A stretch of 9,569 nucleotides of DNA from Spartobacteria bacterium (GCA_025355595.1 JANXZI010000187.1:1-9569), one strand, 5' to 3'; shown: positions 1 through 8,014, counted from the stretch's first letter. Translations and numbers: made by a program. The notes: generated from the letters alone by a model not told the origin.

Positions 1-3000
1 GTGCCGGTGACCGGCATGCCCGGCAGCAGTCCGACCGTCGTCGGCACGGCGGTGAGCGTCGGCTGGCCGCTCACGTTGGTGCCGGGCAAAAAGATGCCGT
101 CCTGCGTGAGGAATCCCTCGGGCGTGGTGTCCCCATTCGCATCGCCGAGATAGTCGCCGCGCGTCGCCGCCACCGAAGTGCCGGCGGAGCCAAAAAGGCC
201 GCCGCTCTGGATTCCGAAAACGCCGTTCGTGCTGAAGGCCGGTGCCGCGATCTGCACGAGGCCGTTCGTCGTGTTGCCGCCATTCGCCACCACGCCCGCG
301 CCGGTGGTGAAAGTGATCGGCCCGTTCGCGACGCTCGCCGCATTGATCACGTATGTGCCGCTGCGCTGAAGCACGGTGCCGGCGCTCTGGAAATTTTCCG
401 CCGCATTCACATACAGCGTCGTCGTCGCCACGCCGGGCACGATTTTAATTGTGGTGAGGCCGGGGTTCGCGGTGAACGCGCCCTGATTGCTTGAGCTGTT
501 GAAGAACGTGCCAAGCGTTTCCGTGACCGGCGTCGTGTCGTTGCCGATGAGTTGGAAGGTGCCGCCCATTGGCGTGATGCCCTTCGTCAGGCCACCGAGC
601 CGGCTGTTCAGCGCGGTGCCGACGTTGTCCAGCGTCAGCGTGCCGCCTTTGATGACCCGATTTTCCGCAAAGAGCGACGCGCCTGTTCCAGTGTAGCGCA
701 GTTCGCCGCCGGCCACCCAGCTCTGCCCGGTGGAGTCGCTCACGCCGGTGTAGCTCATCGCGCCCGCGCCGATCTTCCAGAGGTTCGCCTGCTGGCCGTT
801 CGTGTTTTTGAAGACGACGTTGCTCGTGAAATCTGTCGCGCTGTTCACGCCGAGAAAATCGCCCGCACTGTTCGCGATGATCGCGCCGTTGCCCGTGAGC
901 TGGCCGATGACTTCGGCGAAATTCGGCACGTTCAGCAGCAAGCTGTTTCCATTTCCTGGCTGCAGCGCGAACGCCCCCGCTGTGGGGAACGCGGTGACGG
1001 CGAGCGCCAGGTTCAGCGCACGCGTGTCCGGCCACACGTTTGCCGCGCCGAATGCGAATTGCGTGCCGTCGAGCATGTTGATGGTGACGCTGTCCGGGAT
1101 CAGGTTGCTGTTCGGCCCGAGGAGCTGGATGCCGCCGAGCTTGGGATTGCCTTCCACGTATTTCGTGCTGCCGATCGTTACCGTCGCGCCGGGTGCAAAC
1201 TCAAGGCCTTCCTGGATGTTCAGGTAAGTCTGCGAGGTCGCGGCGAGGATGCCCCCGTTGCCGACGATGATGCGCCCGCGGCCCTCGGAGATTTGCCGGT
1301 CTGCATTGTCGCCCGTCAGCATCGTGCCGTTCGCGATCGTGATGTCCTCCGGCGCGATGGTCGGCGTGCCGATGGCCGGGATGATGAAAGGGTTGTTCTG
1401 GTTCGTGAGGAGGCGCGTCGCGGCGAAGATTTCGATCACCGGCGCATTCGACGAGACGAACTGTGAGAGCCTGTAAACATTGTCGATCGCGATGCGCGTG
1501 ATGACTCCCGGCTCATACACAAACTGCCCCGTATTCGCCACGCCGGCCGTGTCCACCGGACCCGTCTGCGTGAGGCCGTACGTGCCGCGTCCATAAAATG
1601 CATTCGCACTGCCGAGCTCGAGGATCGAGTCCGTCTTCAAAGTGTACGATCCGATGGCCGCCGAGCCGATGCCCGAGGCGACATTGAGCAGGAAGCGCCC
1701 GCCCGCCTCCACCGTCACCGGCCCATTCACCGGACTGATCAGCGCGTACGGCAGATTTTGAAAGCCGTTCAGCGTGCCGTCCGGATTGCGAGTCGTATTC
1801 GCGTTCGCGCCAAGGGCCACGTAGTTCCCCGGGTTGAGCGTGCCGCCCGCTTGCACGAGCACCTTCGCCTGAGTCGCGCCAAAGCCCAGGGCCTGCGAAC
1901 TGTTCGGCTGGAAAGTGGAGCCGGGCGTCAGCACGAAGGTGAGGTTCGACGGCAACTGGACCGGCTCATCCTCGCCGATCACGACATTGCCGACCACGCT
2001 CGCCGTAATCGGGCCCGCCGTGTTGTTGACGATCTGGATCCCGCCGATGTTGCCGGCCGTCGCGGAATTGCCGCCCAAGGTCAGCGAGGCGTAGCCGCCG
2101 TCCCGGAGGAGCCCCTGCAAAACAAAATCGCTGTTCGCGAAAATTGTCCCGCCGGTCCACGGGAGATTGTTGCGGTCGGAACTGACGCCGCGCCATGGCG
2201 TGCCCGCGCCGACGGACAGCGTCTGATTGACGCCGCCAAAACTCCCCGGCGCATAGAAAAGGTCCGCGGCGGTGCCGGGGTTTTTGATGGTGAGAATCCC
2301 GGTGCCCTGATCCGGCGCATTCGTGAGCGTGTGGCGGACGATCGCACCCGGCGCGAGATAGATCTGCCCGCCCGTGGTGAAGGAGGTCGGAGTGGCGACG
2401 CGCGTGAGGCTGTTGATGCCGCGATCTGCGTTGTTCGCCAGGCTGCCGTAGATCGCCGAACCGGACTCGATGGCGTACCGCTCCGTGGCGTTGGTGGCGT
2501 AGTTGCCACCCGCCGAATTCGTGCCTGAGGCGAGCTGGATGGTCGCCTGATCCACCGCCGAATAGACCGCACCCGTGTATCCGCCCGGCAGCGTCCCCGT
2601 GACTGCGCCGATCGTGTTCAGCGCGAGCGTCGCATTCTTCACCAGCACGGTCGGCGCGCTCGCGGCGATGGCATTGCCCAGCCCGCCGACGGCGTTCACA
2701 TTCAGAGTCCCGCGAGTCACAAAGGTGCCGCCGGAGTACGTGTTCGGTGCGCCGAGATTGATGCTGGCAGCCGTGCCCGCGACGGTGGATGCCGCATTCG
2801 CGGTGAAGTGCGTGGCATCCACGATCGAAGCCACAAACGCGCTGCCCGTGACGCCGATGATGGGCTGGCCCACGCGGATCGTGGAGGTGTCCGCCACCAC
2901 GAAGCTGTTCACATTGGCCGCCCATGTCGCCGTGATGTTCACGTTCGGACGCAGCGTGACCGTGCCATCGAGATCCTTCACCACCGTTACGTCCTGGCCG

Positions 3001-6000
3001 TTGTTGTTCACGATCGTCGAGTTGATCGTGAGCGTGTTGGCGTTGTAGTGGAGGAAGAGTTCGCGCGGGCTGACGTTGCCCGAGAGCGGCCCCGCGGTGA
3101 GCTGGCCCTGCGTGTTCGTCGCCACGGCCGCGCCGCCGGTGCCGATGTTGCGGGCAAAGTTGGACCCGTCGCTGAGGTAGGCGCCGCTGGTGAGGAACAG
3201 CGTGTCGGTCTGCCCGCCAAAGGTGAGGTTGCGGGCGACGCCGCCGGACTGGCGGAGAGCGTTGACCTCGAAATTCGTGCCTGCCGTCAGCGCGACATCG
3301 GCGGTCTGGTCGGCGATGTTCGCCGCGATAAATTGTGCGGGCGTGGTGGCGGCGGTCGTCGTGGAGAGGAGGATGCCGGTGGTGGAATTGTAGCCCACGA
3401 ACGCCGTGCCGACATTCGTGGCATACGGGAGGATCGCCGCCGTCGCCTGCGCGGTGAAAATATACTCCGTGTTGTTCGCCGTGAGCACTCCGTACGTGCC
3501 CGGTGTGCCGCCGAAGCGCAGCGTGCTGCCGGTCACGCGGTTCAGCGAGGCGAAGGTCAGCAGCGACGATGAGTTTCCGCCGCTGCTCGAGGTCGCGTTG
3601 AGCGCACTCTGGCCGATGCCGAGATTCACCGCGCCGAATGTCTCCGCGTTGATCAATGTGGCCGCGCGCGATGTGAAGCTGACCGAGCCGCCGTTCAGAT
3701 TGAGCGCCGAGGAATTGCTGATGCGATCCGTGAATGCGGCGAGCGTGCTTCCGGCGATGAACTGCCGCTGACCGAGTCCATTTTGCCCGTCAATGTTCAG
3801 CACGCCGGACTGCCCGATGGTGATCGGCCCGGTGAGCGCGGTGAGCGTGCCGGCGGAGAGCACGTCTAGCGTGCCGCCCTGCGGCGCGATGGTGAGGCTG
3901 CCGGTGAGACTGCTCGAATTCAGCACAAACAGAAAGCCGAGCCCGGTCTTTGTCAGCGTGCCTGTGCCGGTGAGCGCGTTCGGCCCGGTGATGGCGTATG
4001 AGTTGCCGTTCTGCACGCGCGCGGGGACATCGATCGTCCCGCCGCCCGCGCCGATCGTGATGGTGCGTGCGCCGCCGTTCACCGGGTTGCCGAGTTCGCC
4101 GAAGAGAACTGCGCTCGCATTGACGCTGAGGTTCACGGCCTGCAGCGTGCCGCCGTTCAGCGTCACGCCGTTCGTCACATTGCCGAGGCTCGGGCTGTTC
4201 AGCATGCGGAGGACGCCGCCGGTGATGCTCACGGTGCCGGTGAACGTATTCGCCGCCGCCGGGACGATGACTCCGCCGCTGACCGTGAGCGCACTCGCCC
4301 CGCCGAGGACACTGCTGACGGTGAGTTCGTTCAACCCCGTGAGCGTCGCGCCCTGCCCGGCGATGCCGCCGAAATTGTAACCCGCCGCATTCGCCGTGAG
4401 TGCGCCCGAGTAGCGGACGAGGCCCGCCGCGCCGAGCGCCACATTCACGCCGGTGAAGTCGAGTGCGTTCGCATTGTCCCCGGAGAGCAGCAGTGCGCCG
4501 ACGGATGACGGGTTGATTTTTCCGAGAAATGCATTGTCCACCGCGTAGCCGCCGATGAGCGCGGTGCCGGCGGGCACCGTGATGCTCGTCACACCCGCGC
4601 CCGGATCGGTGTCAAAGCGATACGCGAGACTCGCGGGCACCGTCGCCGTGCCGAAGCTCTGCGCGCCGCTGAAGCCGAGTGCGCCCGCGGAAAATATAAC
4701 CGCCGGAATCGTCGCCTGGTTCGAGGCGAAAGTGAACGCGCCGCTGCCCGTCTTCGTCAGCGAGCCGAGCGTCACGTCGAGCGTGCCGTTCACGATCAGC
4801 TCACCGCTGTCCACGCGGAGCAGGGACACCGCGCCGGTGGTGAGATTTCCGAGATTGCTCGTGCCGCCGAGATTGCGCAGCGCCGCCTCGTTTCCATCCC
4901 CTGCAATGCCCGCGCCGCTGAACGTCACATTCTCCGTCGAACTGAGGCCGCCGAGCGTGCGCAGCGATGCGCCCGAGGTGACGACGGTCTCGTTGCCCGC
5001 ACCGCCCGCTCCCAGGGCATTTGCGCCCGACACATTCAGGATGCCCGCCGTCACATTGGTCAGTCCTGTGTAGGAGCTGTTGCCCGAGAGCGTCGCGGTG
5101 CCCGCGCCCGTCTTGTTCAGCGTGAAGAAGCCGGCGAGCCTCGGGGAAATCGTGCCCGCGGAGAGCGTCACGGCGTTCGCCACGGTGAGCGTGCCGGTGC
5201 CGGTGATGAAGCCGCCGTTCATCGTGAGATTCGCCACCGTGTCGTCATTCGCGCCGAGGCTCAGGATGCCCGCCGTCATCGTGAGCGTCGCGGTGTCGGC
5301 GATCTGGTTGCCGAGCTGGAGCACCACGTTGTTCAGCGCGCCGTTCGCGTTCGGTGCATTGATGGTGAGATTGCCCGCGATGGAATTGCCGCCCGCGGCG
5401 TTCAGCCGGAGCTGGCCGCCCGTCACGGTGGTCAGGCCCGTGTACGTGTTCGTGGACTGAAACTCCACGTAATGCGGCCCCGCGATCGTCAGCGCGCGGC
5501 CCGCGACATCCTGCCCGATCGCGCCGGTGAAAATGATCGCCGCGGTCGTCGGTGCGAGCGTCGGCGTCGCGGCGTTGATCACCGAGGCGCCGAGCACCGT
5601 GAGATTGTCAATGGTCGCGCTCGTCAGCGTGAAGGTGCCATTTCCCAGCGTGATCCCCGATGTGCTCGACGGCGCGATGATATCCAGCGTGCCGCCCGAG
5701 ACGCTCAGCGGCCCGAGGTCCTGCGCGGGCAGCGAGCCGGTGGTGAATGCGGACGGCGGGACAAGCACCGTCGCCGGGGCATCCGAGCCCGCGCCGCCAT
5801 TGTACGACAGTGTCGCGTAGCCGCCGCCGGTGCCCTGCGTGTGCTTCACCACGATGCTGTGCGCGCCGGACGTGAGCGTGACCGCCGCGCCGATGTTGAT
5901 ATTCGGAGCGGAGACGCCGATCGCGCCGATCTGCACGCCGTCAATGATGAGGACGAGGTTGTCGTCATTCGTGCCGGAGAACTGGTAGCTGCCCGCGGTC

Positions 6001-7910
6001 GTGATGTTCAGCAGGCCCTTCCACATCACGCCGTCGTTCTGCCCGCCGGTGGCGAGGCCGACGGTAAAGCCCGGCACCGGGACGATGGGATAGTCCCCCA
6101 GTGCGCCGGGCTGCGGCATGTTCACGTTCGGATCCGTGCGCGAAAAAGCGCGCGGCGCGAGATAGAGCGGATCCACCGCGAAATTGGTCGCCGCCGTGGT
6201 GGGGTTCGATCCGAAATTGTAGTACGTGGCGTTCAGCCCCGCCGAGCCTGCGACGATGGCGGTGGAATTGATCGCGCGCACCTGCGCCGTGCCGCCCGTG
6301 AGCCCGATGCCGCCGGGCCCGACCGTCGAGGCATTGCTGAAGAGCACGATCGCATTTGTAGCCGCGATCACCTGCCCGGTGTGGCCCGCGCGGCTGCCCG
6401 TGAGCGTGAGCGTCGTGCCGGCAGTCGGAGTGGTGGCCGTGAGATTGCCGGAGCCGCTGAGCGAACCGGAGATGGCGAAGGCCTGCGCCGTGGCCGTCGT
6501 CTGGAAAAACCGCATGGCCGCGGTCGCGTTGCCCGCCATGCTGATCGCGCCGGAGTAAATCGCGTTCGCCGCATTCGCGCTGATCGTGCCGCCGGTGTTC
6601 AGCGTCACATTGTTGCGGTTCGTCACGCCGCCGGTGGCCAAATCGCCGCCGTTGTTGATGGTGACGGTGGTGGCGGCAGTGCCGAGGGAGTCAACGTTCT
6701 GGAACTCGATGGTCCCCGCATTGATCGTCACCAGACCCGCGAAGCCGGCATTCGCACCGGAAAGCTGGAGGTCACCGGTGCCGGTCTTGAGGAGGCCCCC
6801 CGAGCCGGCAAGCTGGCCTGCGCCAAGCAGGATCTTCGACGTGGCGCCCGTTCCCGGCGACACCTGCACCGTGCCGCCCAGCGCGCCGACAGTGAGGATT
6901 TTTCCCGCGGCAAAATTCAACTGCTGATTCCCCGCCGGATTGTGGATGAAGCTGCCGCCGTTCAGCGTCACGTTCGCCGCGAAGTTCTGTGTGGCCGCAT
7001 TGTGCGCATTTTGCAGTGCCGCCGCGACAGCGACGGTGATGTCGCCTGTGCCGAGCGCGCCCACGTCGTTCACGGTGAGCGTGCCGCCATTTACCGCCGT
7101 GGTGCCCGTCCGCGTGCTCGCCACGGCGAGCGTGAGCGTGCCCGTGCCCGTCTTCGTCAGCGCATTCGCATTTGCGACCAGCGCAGTGGAAAGGGTGAGG
7201 ATGTTCGCGCCGGTGACATCCAGCCCGCCGCCCGACGCGCCGAGCGTGATCGCCCGGGCCGAGGTGAAAGTGCCAGTCGCCTGAAGCGCACCGCCGTCGA
7301 TCGTCACGCCATTCGCCAGCGCGCCGAGCCCGCTGTCCAGCGCGACGCTGAGCGTGCCGCCGCCGATCTTCACACCACCGGTAAAAGTATTCACGCCGCC
7401 AAGCACCAGCCTGCCCGCGCCGCCTGTCGTGAGACCAGCCGTGCCTGCGATGATTGCATTGATCGTCGCGGTGTCCGCGGCGTTCGTCACCGTGATCGTG
7501 GGCGTCGTGCCGATCAGCATGAGCACGTCCGCGGCGACGTTCCCGTTAATGATGTAGCCCGTGCTGTTAAACGTCAGCCCATTCGCTGAGATCCCCGTCC
7601 CCGTATTGATCGTCACCGTGCCAGCGGTGCCGCCAAAAATAGCCACATCCGTCGCGCCGTTCGTCCACGCGAAATCGGTCGCACCATCAGACCAGAATAG
7701 TCCGCTCAAATCCCATTGTCCGGTTCCGCCTGTGGGAGTGGCCGGGGACTGCCCGGGATCCCAAGTAAAATTCGCCGCCTGCACGGCGCCGAGCCCGCAC
7801 GCCGCGAACGCCGCGAGCGCAAGCTGCCGCGAGAGCGCGGCGATAAATGCGCGCGTGATTCCGTGAGGGTTGCGAGATTTTTTTGCGCTGGCGGAGGATA
7901 ATCTTTTCAT
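1..7910 (-). CDS. Giant secreted autotransporter-associated beta-strand repeat protein with PA14-like domain (3' end outside window)
   Basis: Reading from the ATG at 7910-7908, the frame stays open to the left edge: 2636 codons with no stop, so the C-terminus is missing. Residues 1-45 look like a signal peptide. Residues 46-130 form a Trp-rich cap (FTWDP, QWDLSG, FWSDG, then AIFGGTAGTVTIN), typical of the first segment of autotransporter-associated beta-strand repeat proteins. The rest is Gly/Thr/Asn/Ala/Val-rich with recurring L-x-K-T-G-x-G, N-T-[FY]-[TS]-G and G-G-x-L motifs, the TIGR02601/PF12951 pattern, implying a parallel beta-solenoid. A PA14-like domain sits at about 555-722. The only Cys I saw is in the signal peptide. 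Known proteins of this family are exported and many end in an autotransporter barrel or a sorting signal; which applies here cannot be seen. A surface adhesin or glycan-binding role is inferred. No good Shine-Dalgarno precedes the ATG, but no in-frame ATG or other obvious start was seen just upstream, and the signal peptide supports this one. Confidence 0.9.
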   Translation of the reverse strand, partial: MKRLSSASAKKSRNPHGITRAFIAALSRQLALAAFAACGLGAVQAANFTWDPGQSPATPTGGTGQWDLSGLFWSDGATDFAWTNGATDVAIFGGTAGTVTINTGTGISANGLTFNSTGYIINGNVAADVLMLIGTTPTITVTNAADTATINAIIAGTAGLTTGGAGRLVLGGVNTFTGGVKIGGGTLSVALDSGLGALANGVTIDGGALQATGTFTSARAITLGASGGGLDVTGANILTLSTALVANANALTKTGTGTLTLAVASTRTGTTAVNGGTLTVNDVGALGTGDITVAVAAALQNAHNAATQNFAANVTLNGGSFIHNPAGNQQLNFAAGKILTVGALGGTVQVSPGTGATSKILLGAGQLAGSGGLLKTGTGDLQLSGANAGFAGLVTINAGTIEFQNVDSLGTAATTVTINNGGDLATGGVTNRNNVTLNTGGTISANAANAIYSGAISMAGNATAAMRFFQTTATAQAFAISGSLSGSGNLTATTPTAGTTLTLTGSRAGHTGQVIAATNAIVLFSNASTVGPGGIGLTGGTAQVRAINSTAIVAGSAGLNATYYNFGSNPTTAATNFAVDPLYLAPRAFSRTDPNVNMPQPGALGDYPIVPVPGFTVGLATGGQNDGVMWKGLLNITTAGSYQFSGTNDDNLVLIIDGVQIGAIGVSAPNINIGAAVTLTSGAHSIVVKHTQGTGGGYATLSYNGGAGSDAPATVLVPPSAFTTGSLPAQDLGPLSVSGGTLDIIAPSSTSGITLGNGTFTLTSATIDNLTVLGASVINAATPTLAPTTAAIIFTGAIGQDVAGRALTIAGPHYVEFQSTNTYTGLTTVTGGQLRLNAAGGNSIAGNLTINAPNANGALNNVVLQLGNQIADTATLTMTAGILSLGANDDTVANLTMNGGFITGTGTLTVANAVTLSAGTISPRLAGFFTLNKTGAGTATLSGNSSYTGLTNVTAGILNVSGANALGAGGAGNETVVTSGASLRTLGGLSSTENVTFSGAGIAGDGNEAALRNLGGTSNLGNLTTGAVSLLRVDSGELIVNGTLDVTLGSLTKTGSGAFTFASNQATIPAVIFSAGALGFSGAQSFGTATVPASLAYRFDTDPGAGVTSITVPAGTALIGGYAVDNAFLGKINPSSVGALLLSGDNANALDFTGVNVALGAAGLVRYSGALTANAAGYNFGGIAGQGATLTGLNELTVSSVLGGASALTVSGGVIVPAAANTFTGTVSITGGVLRMLNSPSLGNVTNGVTLNGGTLQAVNLSVNASAVLFGELGNPVNGGARTITIGAGGGTIDVPARVQNGNSYAITGPNALTGTGTLTKTGLGFLFVLNSSSLTGSLTIAPQGGTLDVLSAGTLTALTGPITIGQSGVLNIDGQNGLGQRQFIAGSTLAAFTDRISNSSALNLNGGSVSFTSRAATLINAETFGAVNLGIGQSALNATSSSGGNSSSLLTFASLNRVTGSTLRFGGTPGTYGVLTANNTEYIFTAQATAAILPYATNVGTAFVGYNSTTGILLSTTTAATTPAQFIAANIADQTADVALTAGTNFEVNALRQSGGVARNLTFGGQTDTLFLTSGAYLSDGSNFARNIGTGGAAVATNTQGQLTAGPLSGNVSPRELFLHYNANTLTINSTIVNNNGQDVTVVKDLDGTVTLRPNVNITATWAANVNSFVVADTSTIRVGQPIIGVTGSAFVASIVDATHFTANAASTVAGTAASINLGAPNTYSGGTFVTRGTLNVNAVGGLGNAIAASAPTVLVKNATLALNTIGAVTGTLPGGYTGAVYSAVDQATIQLASGTNSAGGNYATNATERYAIESGSAIYGSLANNADRGINSLTRVATPTSFTTGGQIYLAPGAIVRHTLTNAPDQGTGILTIKNPGTAADLFYAPGSFGGVNQTLSVGAGTPWRGVSSDRNNLPWTGGTIFANSDFVLQGLLRDGGYASLTLGGNSATAGNIGGIQIVNNTAGPITASVVGNVVIGEDEPVQLPSNLTFVLTPGSTFQPNSSQALGFGATQAKVLVQAGGTLNPGNYVALGANANTTRNPDGTLNGFQNLPYALISPVNGPVTVEAGGRFLLNVASGIGSAAIGSYTLKTDSILELGSANAFYGRGTYGLTQTGPVDTAGVANTGQFVYEPGVITRIAIDNVYRLSQFVSSNAPVIEIFAATRLLTNQNNPFIIPAIGTPTIAPEDITIANGTMLTGDNADRQISEGRGRIIVGNGGILAATSQTYLNIQEGLEFAPGATVTIGSTKYVEGNPKLGGIQLLGPNSNLIPDSVTINMLDGTQFAFGAANVWPDTRALNLALAVTAFPTAGAFALQPGNGNSLLLNVPNFAEVIGQLTGNGAIIANSAGDFLGVNSATDFTSNVVFKNTNGQQANLWKIGAGAMSYTGVSDSTGQSWVAGGELRYTGTGASLFAENRVIKGGTLTLDNVGTALNSRLGGLTKGITPMGGTFQLIGNDTTPVTETLGTFFNSSSNQGAFTANPGLTTIKIVPGVATTTLYVNAAENFQSAGTVLQRSGTYVINAASVANGPITFTTGAGVVANGGNTTNGLVQIAAPAFSTNGVFGIQSGGLFGSAGTSVAATRGDYLGDANGDTTPEGFLTQDGIFLPGTNVSGQPTLTAVPTTVGLLPGMPVTG
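3..71 (-). repeat. G-x-P-[IV]-x-G module, copy 2 (cut by window edge)
   Basis: The last visible residues (2614-2636) read S-G-Q-P-T-L-T-A-V-P-T-T-V-G-L-L-P-G-M-P-V-T-G. They share with copy 1 a Thr-rich strand followed by [VL]-x-G-x-P-[IV]-x-G. The second half of the module, expected to hold the A-x-I-V-D-type strand, would lie beyond position 1. Homology to copy 1 is suggested by the motif only. Confidence 0.4.
675..785 (-). repeat. Distant beta-strand repeat near the visible C-terminal end
   Basis: Residues 2376-2412 carry N-L-W-K-I-G-A-G-A-M-S-Y-T-G, then W-V-A-G-G-E-L-R-Y-T-G. This is a divergent form of the K-T-G-x-G plus G-G-x-L pattern. It is followed by G-G-T-L-T-L-D-N and a P-M-G-G-T-F-Q-L-I-G-N segment with T-E-T-L-G, which commonly accompanies these repeats in related proteins. 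It shows that the solenoid continues across the repeat-poor region to its right. Confidence 0.55.
2763..2921 (-). repeat. Interspersed G-x-P-[IV]-x-G module, copy 1
   Basis: Residues 1664-1716 interrupt the beta-strand repeats with a segment of the form A-D-T-S-T-I-R-V-G-Q-P-I-I-G, followed by A-S-I-V-D-A-T-H-F-T. It leads directly into the beta-strand repeat at 2676-2762. The V-G-x-x-[IV]-x-G core followed by a short A-x-I-V-D-x-x-H-F-T strand resembles a module I associate with large Verrucomicrobial and Planctomycetal repeat proteins. I cannot give it a firm family name. A second, cut copy lies at the left edge. Confidence 0.5.
5745..6248 (-). other. PA14-like domain embedded in the repeat array
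   Basis: Residues 555-722 differ from the flanking repeats and resemble a PA14 fold. The segment begins with G-L-N-A-T-Y-Y-N-F. It then has a Val-Met-Trp-Lys-Gly-Leu strand, an aromatic G-S-Y-Q-F-S-G strand, the hallmark T-N-D-D-N-L-V-L-I-I-D-G at about residue 650, a G-A-H-S-I-V-V-K-H strand and a final Y-A-T-L-S-Y strand. Known PA14 domains occur in glycosidases, adhesins and toxins and often bind carbohydrate. The Asp-Asp pair is kept here, as in calcium-dependent sugar-binding members. Ligand binding by this copy is inferred. Confidence 0.75.
7776..7910 (-). other. Signal peptide of the giant beta-strand repeat protein
   Basis: Residues 1-45 have a long basic n-region with Lys/Arg at positions 2, 3, 10, 11, 13, 20 and 28. 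An Ala/Leu-rich hydrophobic stretch (LALAAFAACGLGA) follows, then V-Q-A before A-N-F-T-W. Cleavage after Ala45 fits the signal peptidase I small-x-small rule. Extended n-regions are common in large autotransporter-type proteins. Cys38 lies in the hydrophobic core and is not followed by a convincing mature lipoprotein start, so a lipobox is unlikely. The call is by eye. Confidence 0.75.
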
Positions 7911-7932
7911 GGGCAGGCAGGCGTCTTGAGCG

Positions 7933-7954
7933 ACGGCAGCCGAGTGTCTGCCGT
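7933..7954 (-). promoter_or_regulatory. Leader hairpin upstream of the giant gene
   Basis: ACGGCAG (7933-7939) and CTGCCGT (7948-7954) form a perfect 7-bp stem with an 8-base loop, ending 22 bases before the start codon. The 22 bases between hairpin and ATG contain no GGAGG-like element, so the hairpin may lie in the 5' untranslated region and affect initiation. It has no T-tract and is not an intrinsic terminator. Confidence 0.3.
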
Positions 7955-8004
7955 GACGCTGGGTGTGGGAGACGTTTTCGGGTGTGGCAAAACAACACCG
8001 TGTG

Positions 8005-8014
8005 GAACGCGTTC
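8005..8014. promoter_or_regulatory. Perfect 10-base palindrome, possible operator
   Basis: GAACGCGTTC is fully self-complementary and lies 95 bases upstream of the start codon of the giant gene. A dimeric repressor could bind such a site, but a single short palindrome in GC-rich DNA can arise by chance and no regulator is encoded here. The role is speculative. Confidence 0.2.

Larger units (their letters stand above)
2676..7424 (-). repeat. Array of autotransporter-associated beta-strand repeats (nine recognisable copies)
   Basis: Degenerate protein repeats of about 29-38 residues follow the pattern L-x-K-T-G-x-G-x-L-x-L-x-(G)-x-N-x-[YF]-[TS]-G-x-[TV]-x-[VI]-x-x-G-x-L-x-(V/L)-x(5-10)-[LF]-G. 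By nucleotide position (residues) they are 7323-7424 (163-196), 7050-7160 (251-287), 6681-6794 (373-410), 5373-5468 (815-846), 5010-5120 (931-967), 4650-4760 (1051-1087, weak), 4182-4277 (1212-1243), 3843-3956 (1319-1356) and 2676-2762 (1717-1745). They match the family TIGR02601/PF12951. DNA identity between copies is low except over the KTG core (plus strand near cccgtcttcgtcag), so the array is old or diversified and not freshly amplified. Sequence between copies has similar composition and probably continues the solenoid. Confidence 0.85.

Noticed and set aside
552..1466. 304-residue plus-strand open frame
   Set aside because: Antisense shadow of the giant gene, Arg/Val/Ala/Asp-rich and without domain features. 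The same applies to the other plus-strand frames between 178 and 7866.
1966..2925. 319-residue minus-strand open frame
   Set aside because: Out of frame with the giant gene, His/Arg/Gly-rich and without domain features. The in-frame translation over the same bases shows family motifs.
3843..7424. CRISPR-like or tandem DNA array suggested by recurring cccgtcttcgtcag-type strings
   Set aside because: The strings are in-frame codons for the L-T-K-T-G motif at irregular spacing within a coding sequence, with no spacers of uniform length.
5472..7589. 705-residue plus-strand open frame
   Set aside because: It lies wholly antisense to the giant repeat gene, is extremely Arg/Ala/Asp-rich with no recognisable motif, and arises from GC-rich codons of the opposite strand lacking stops.
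7687..7998. 103-residue minus-strand open frame overlapping the start of the giant gene
   Set aside because: It is in a different frame from the signal peptide and Trp-rich cap and has Arg-rich shadow composition.
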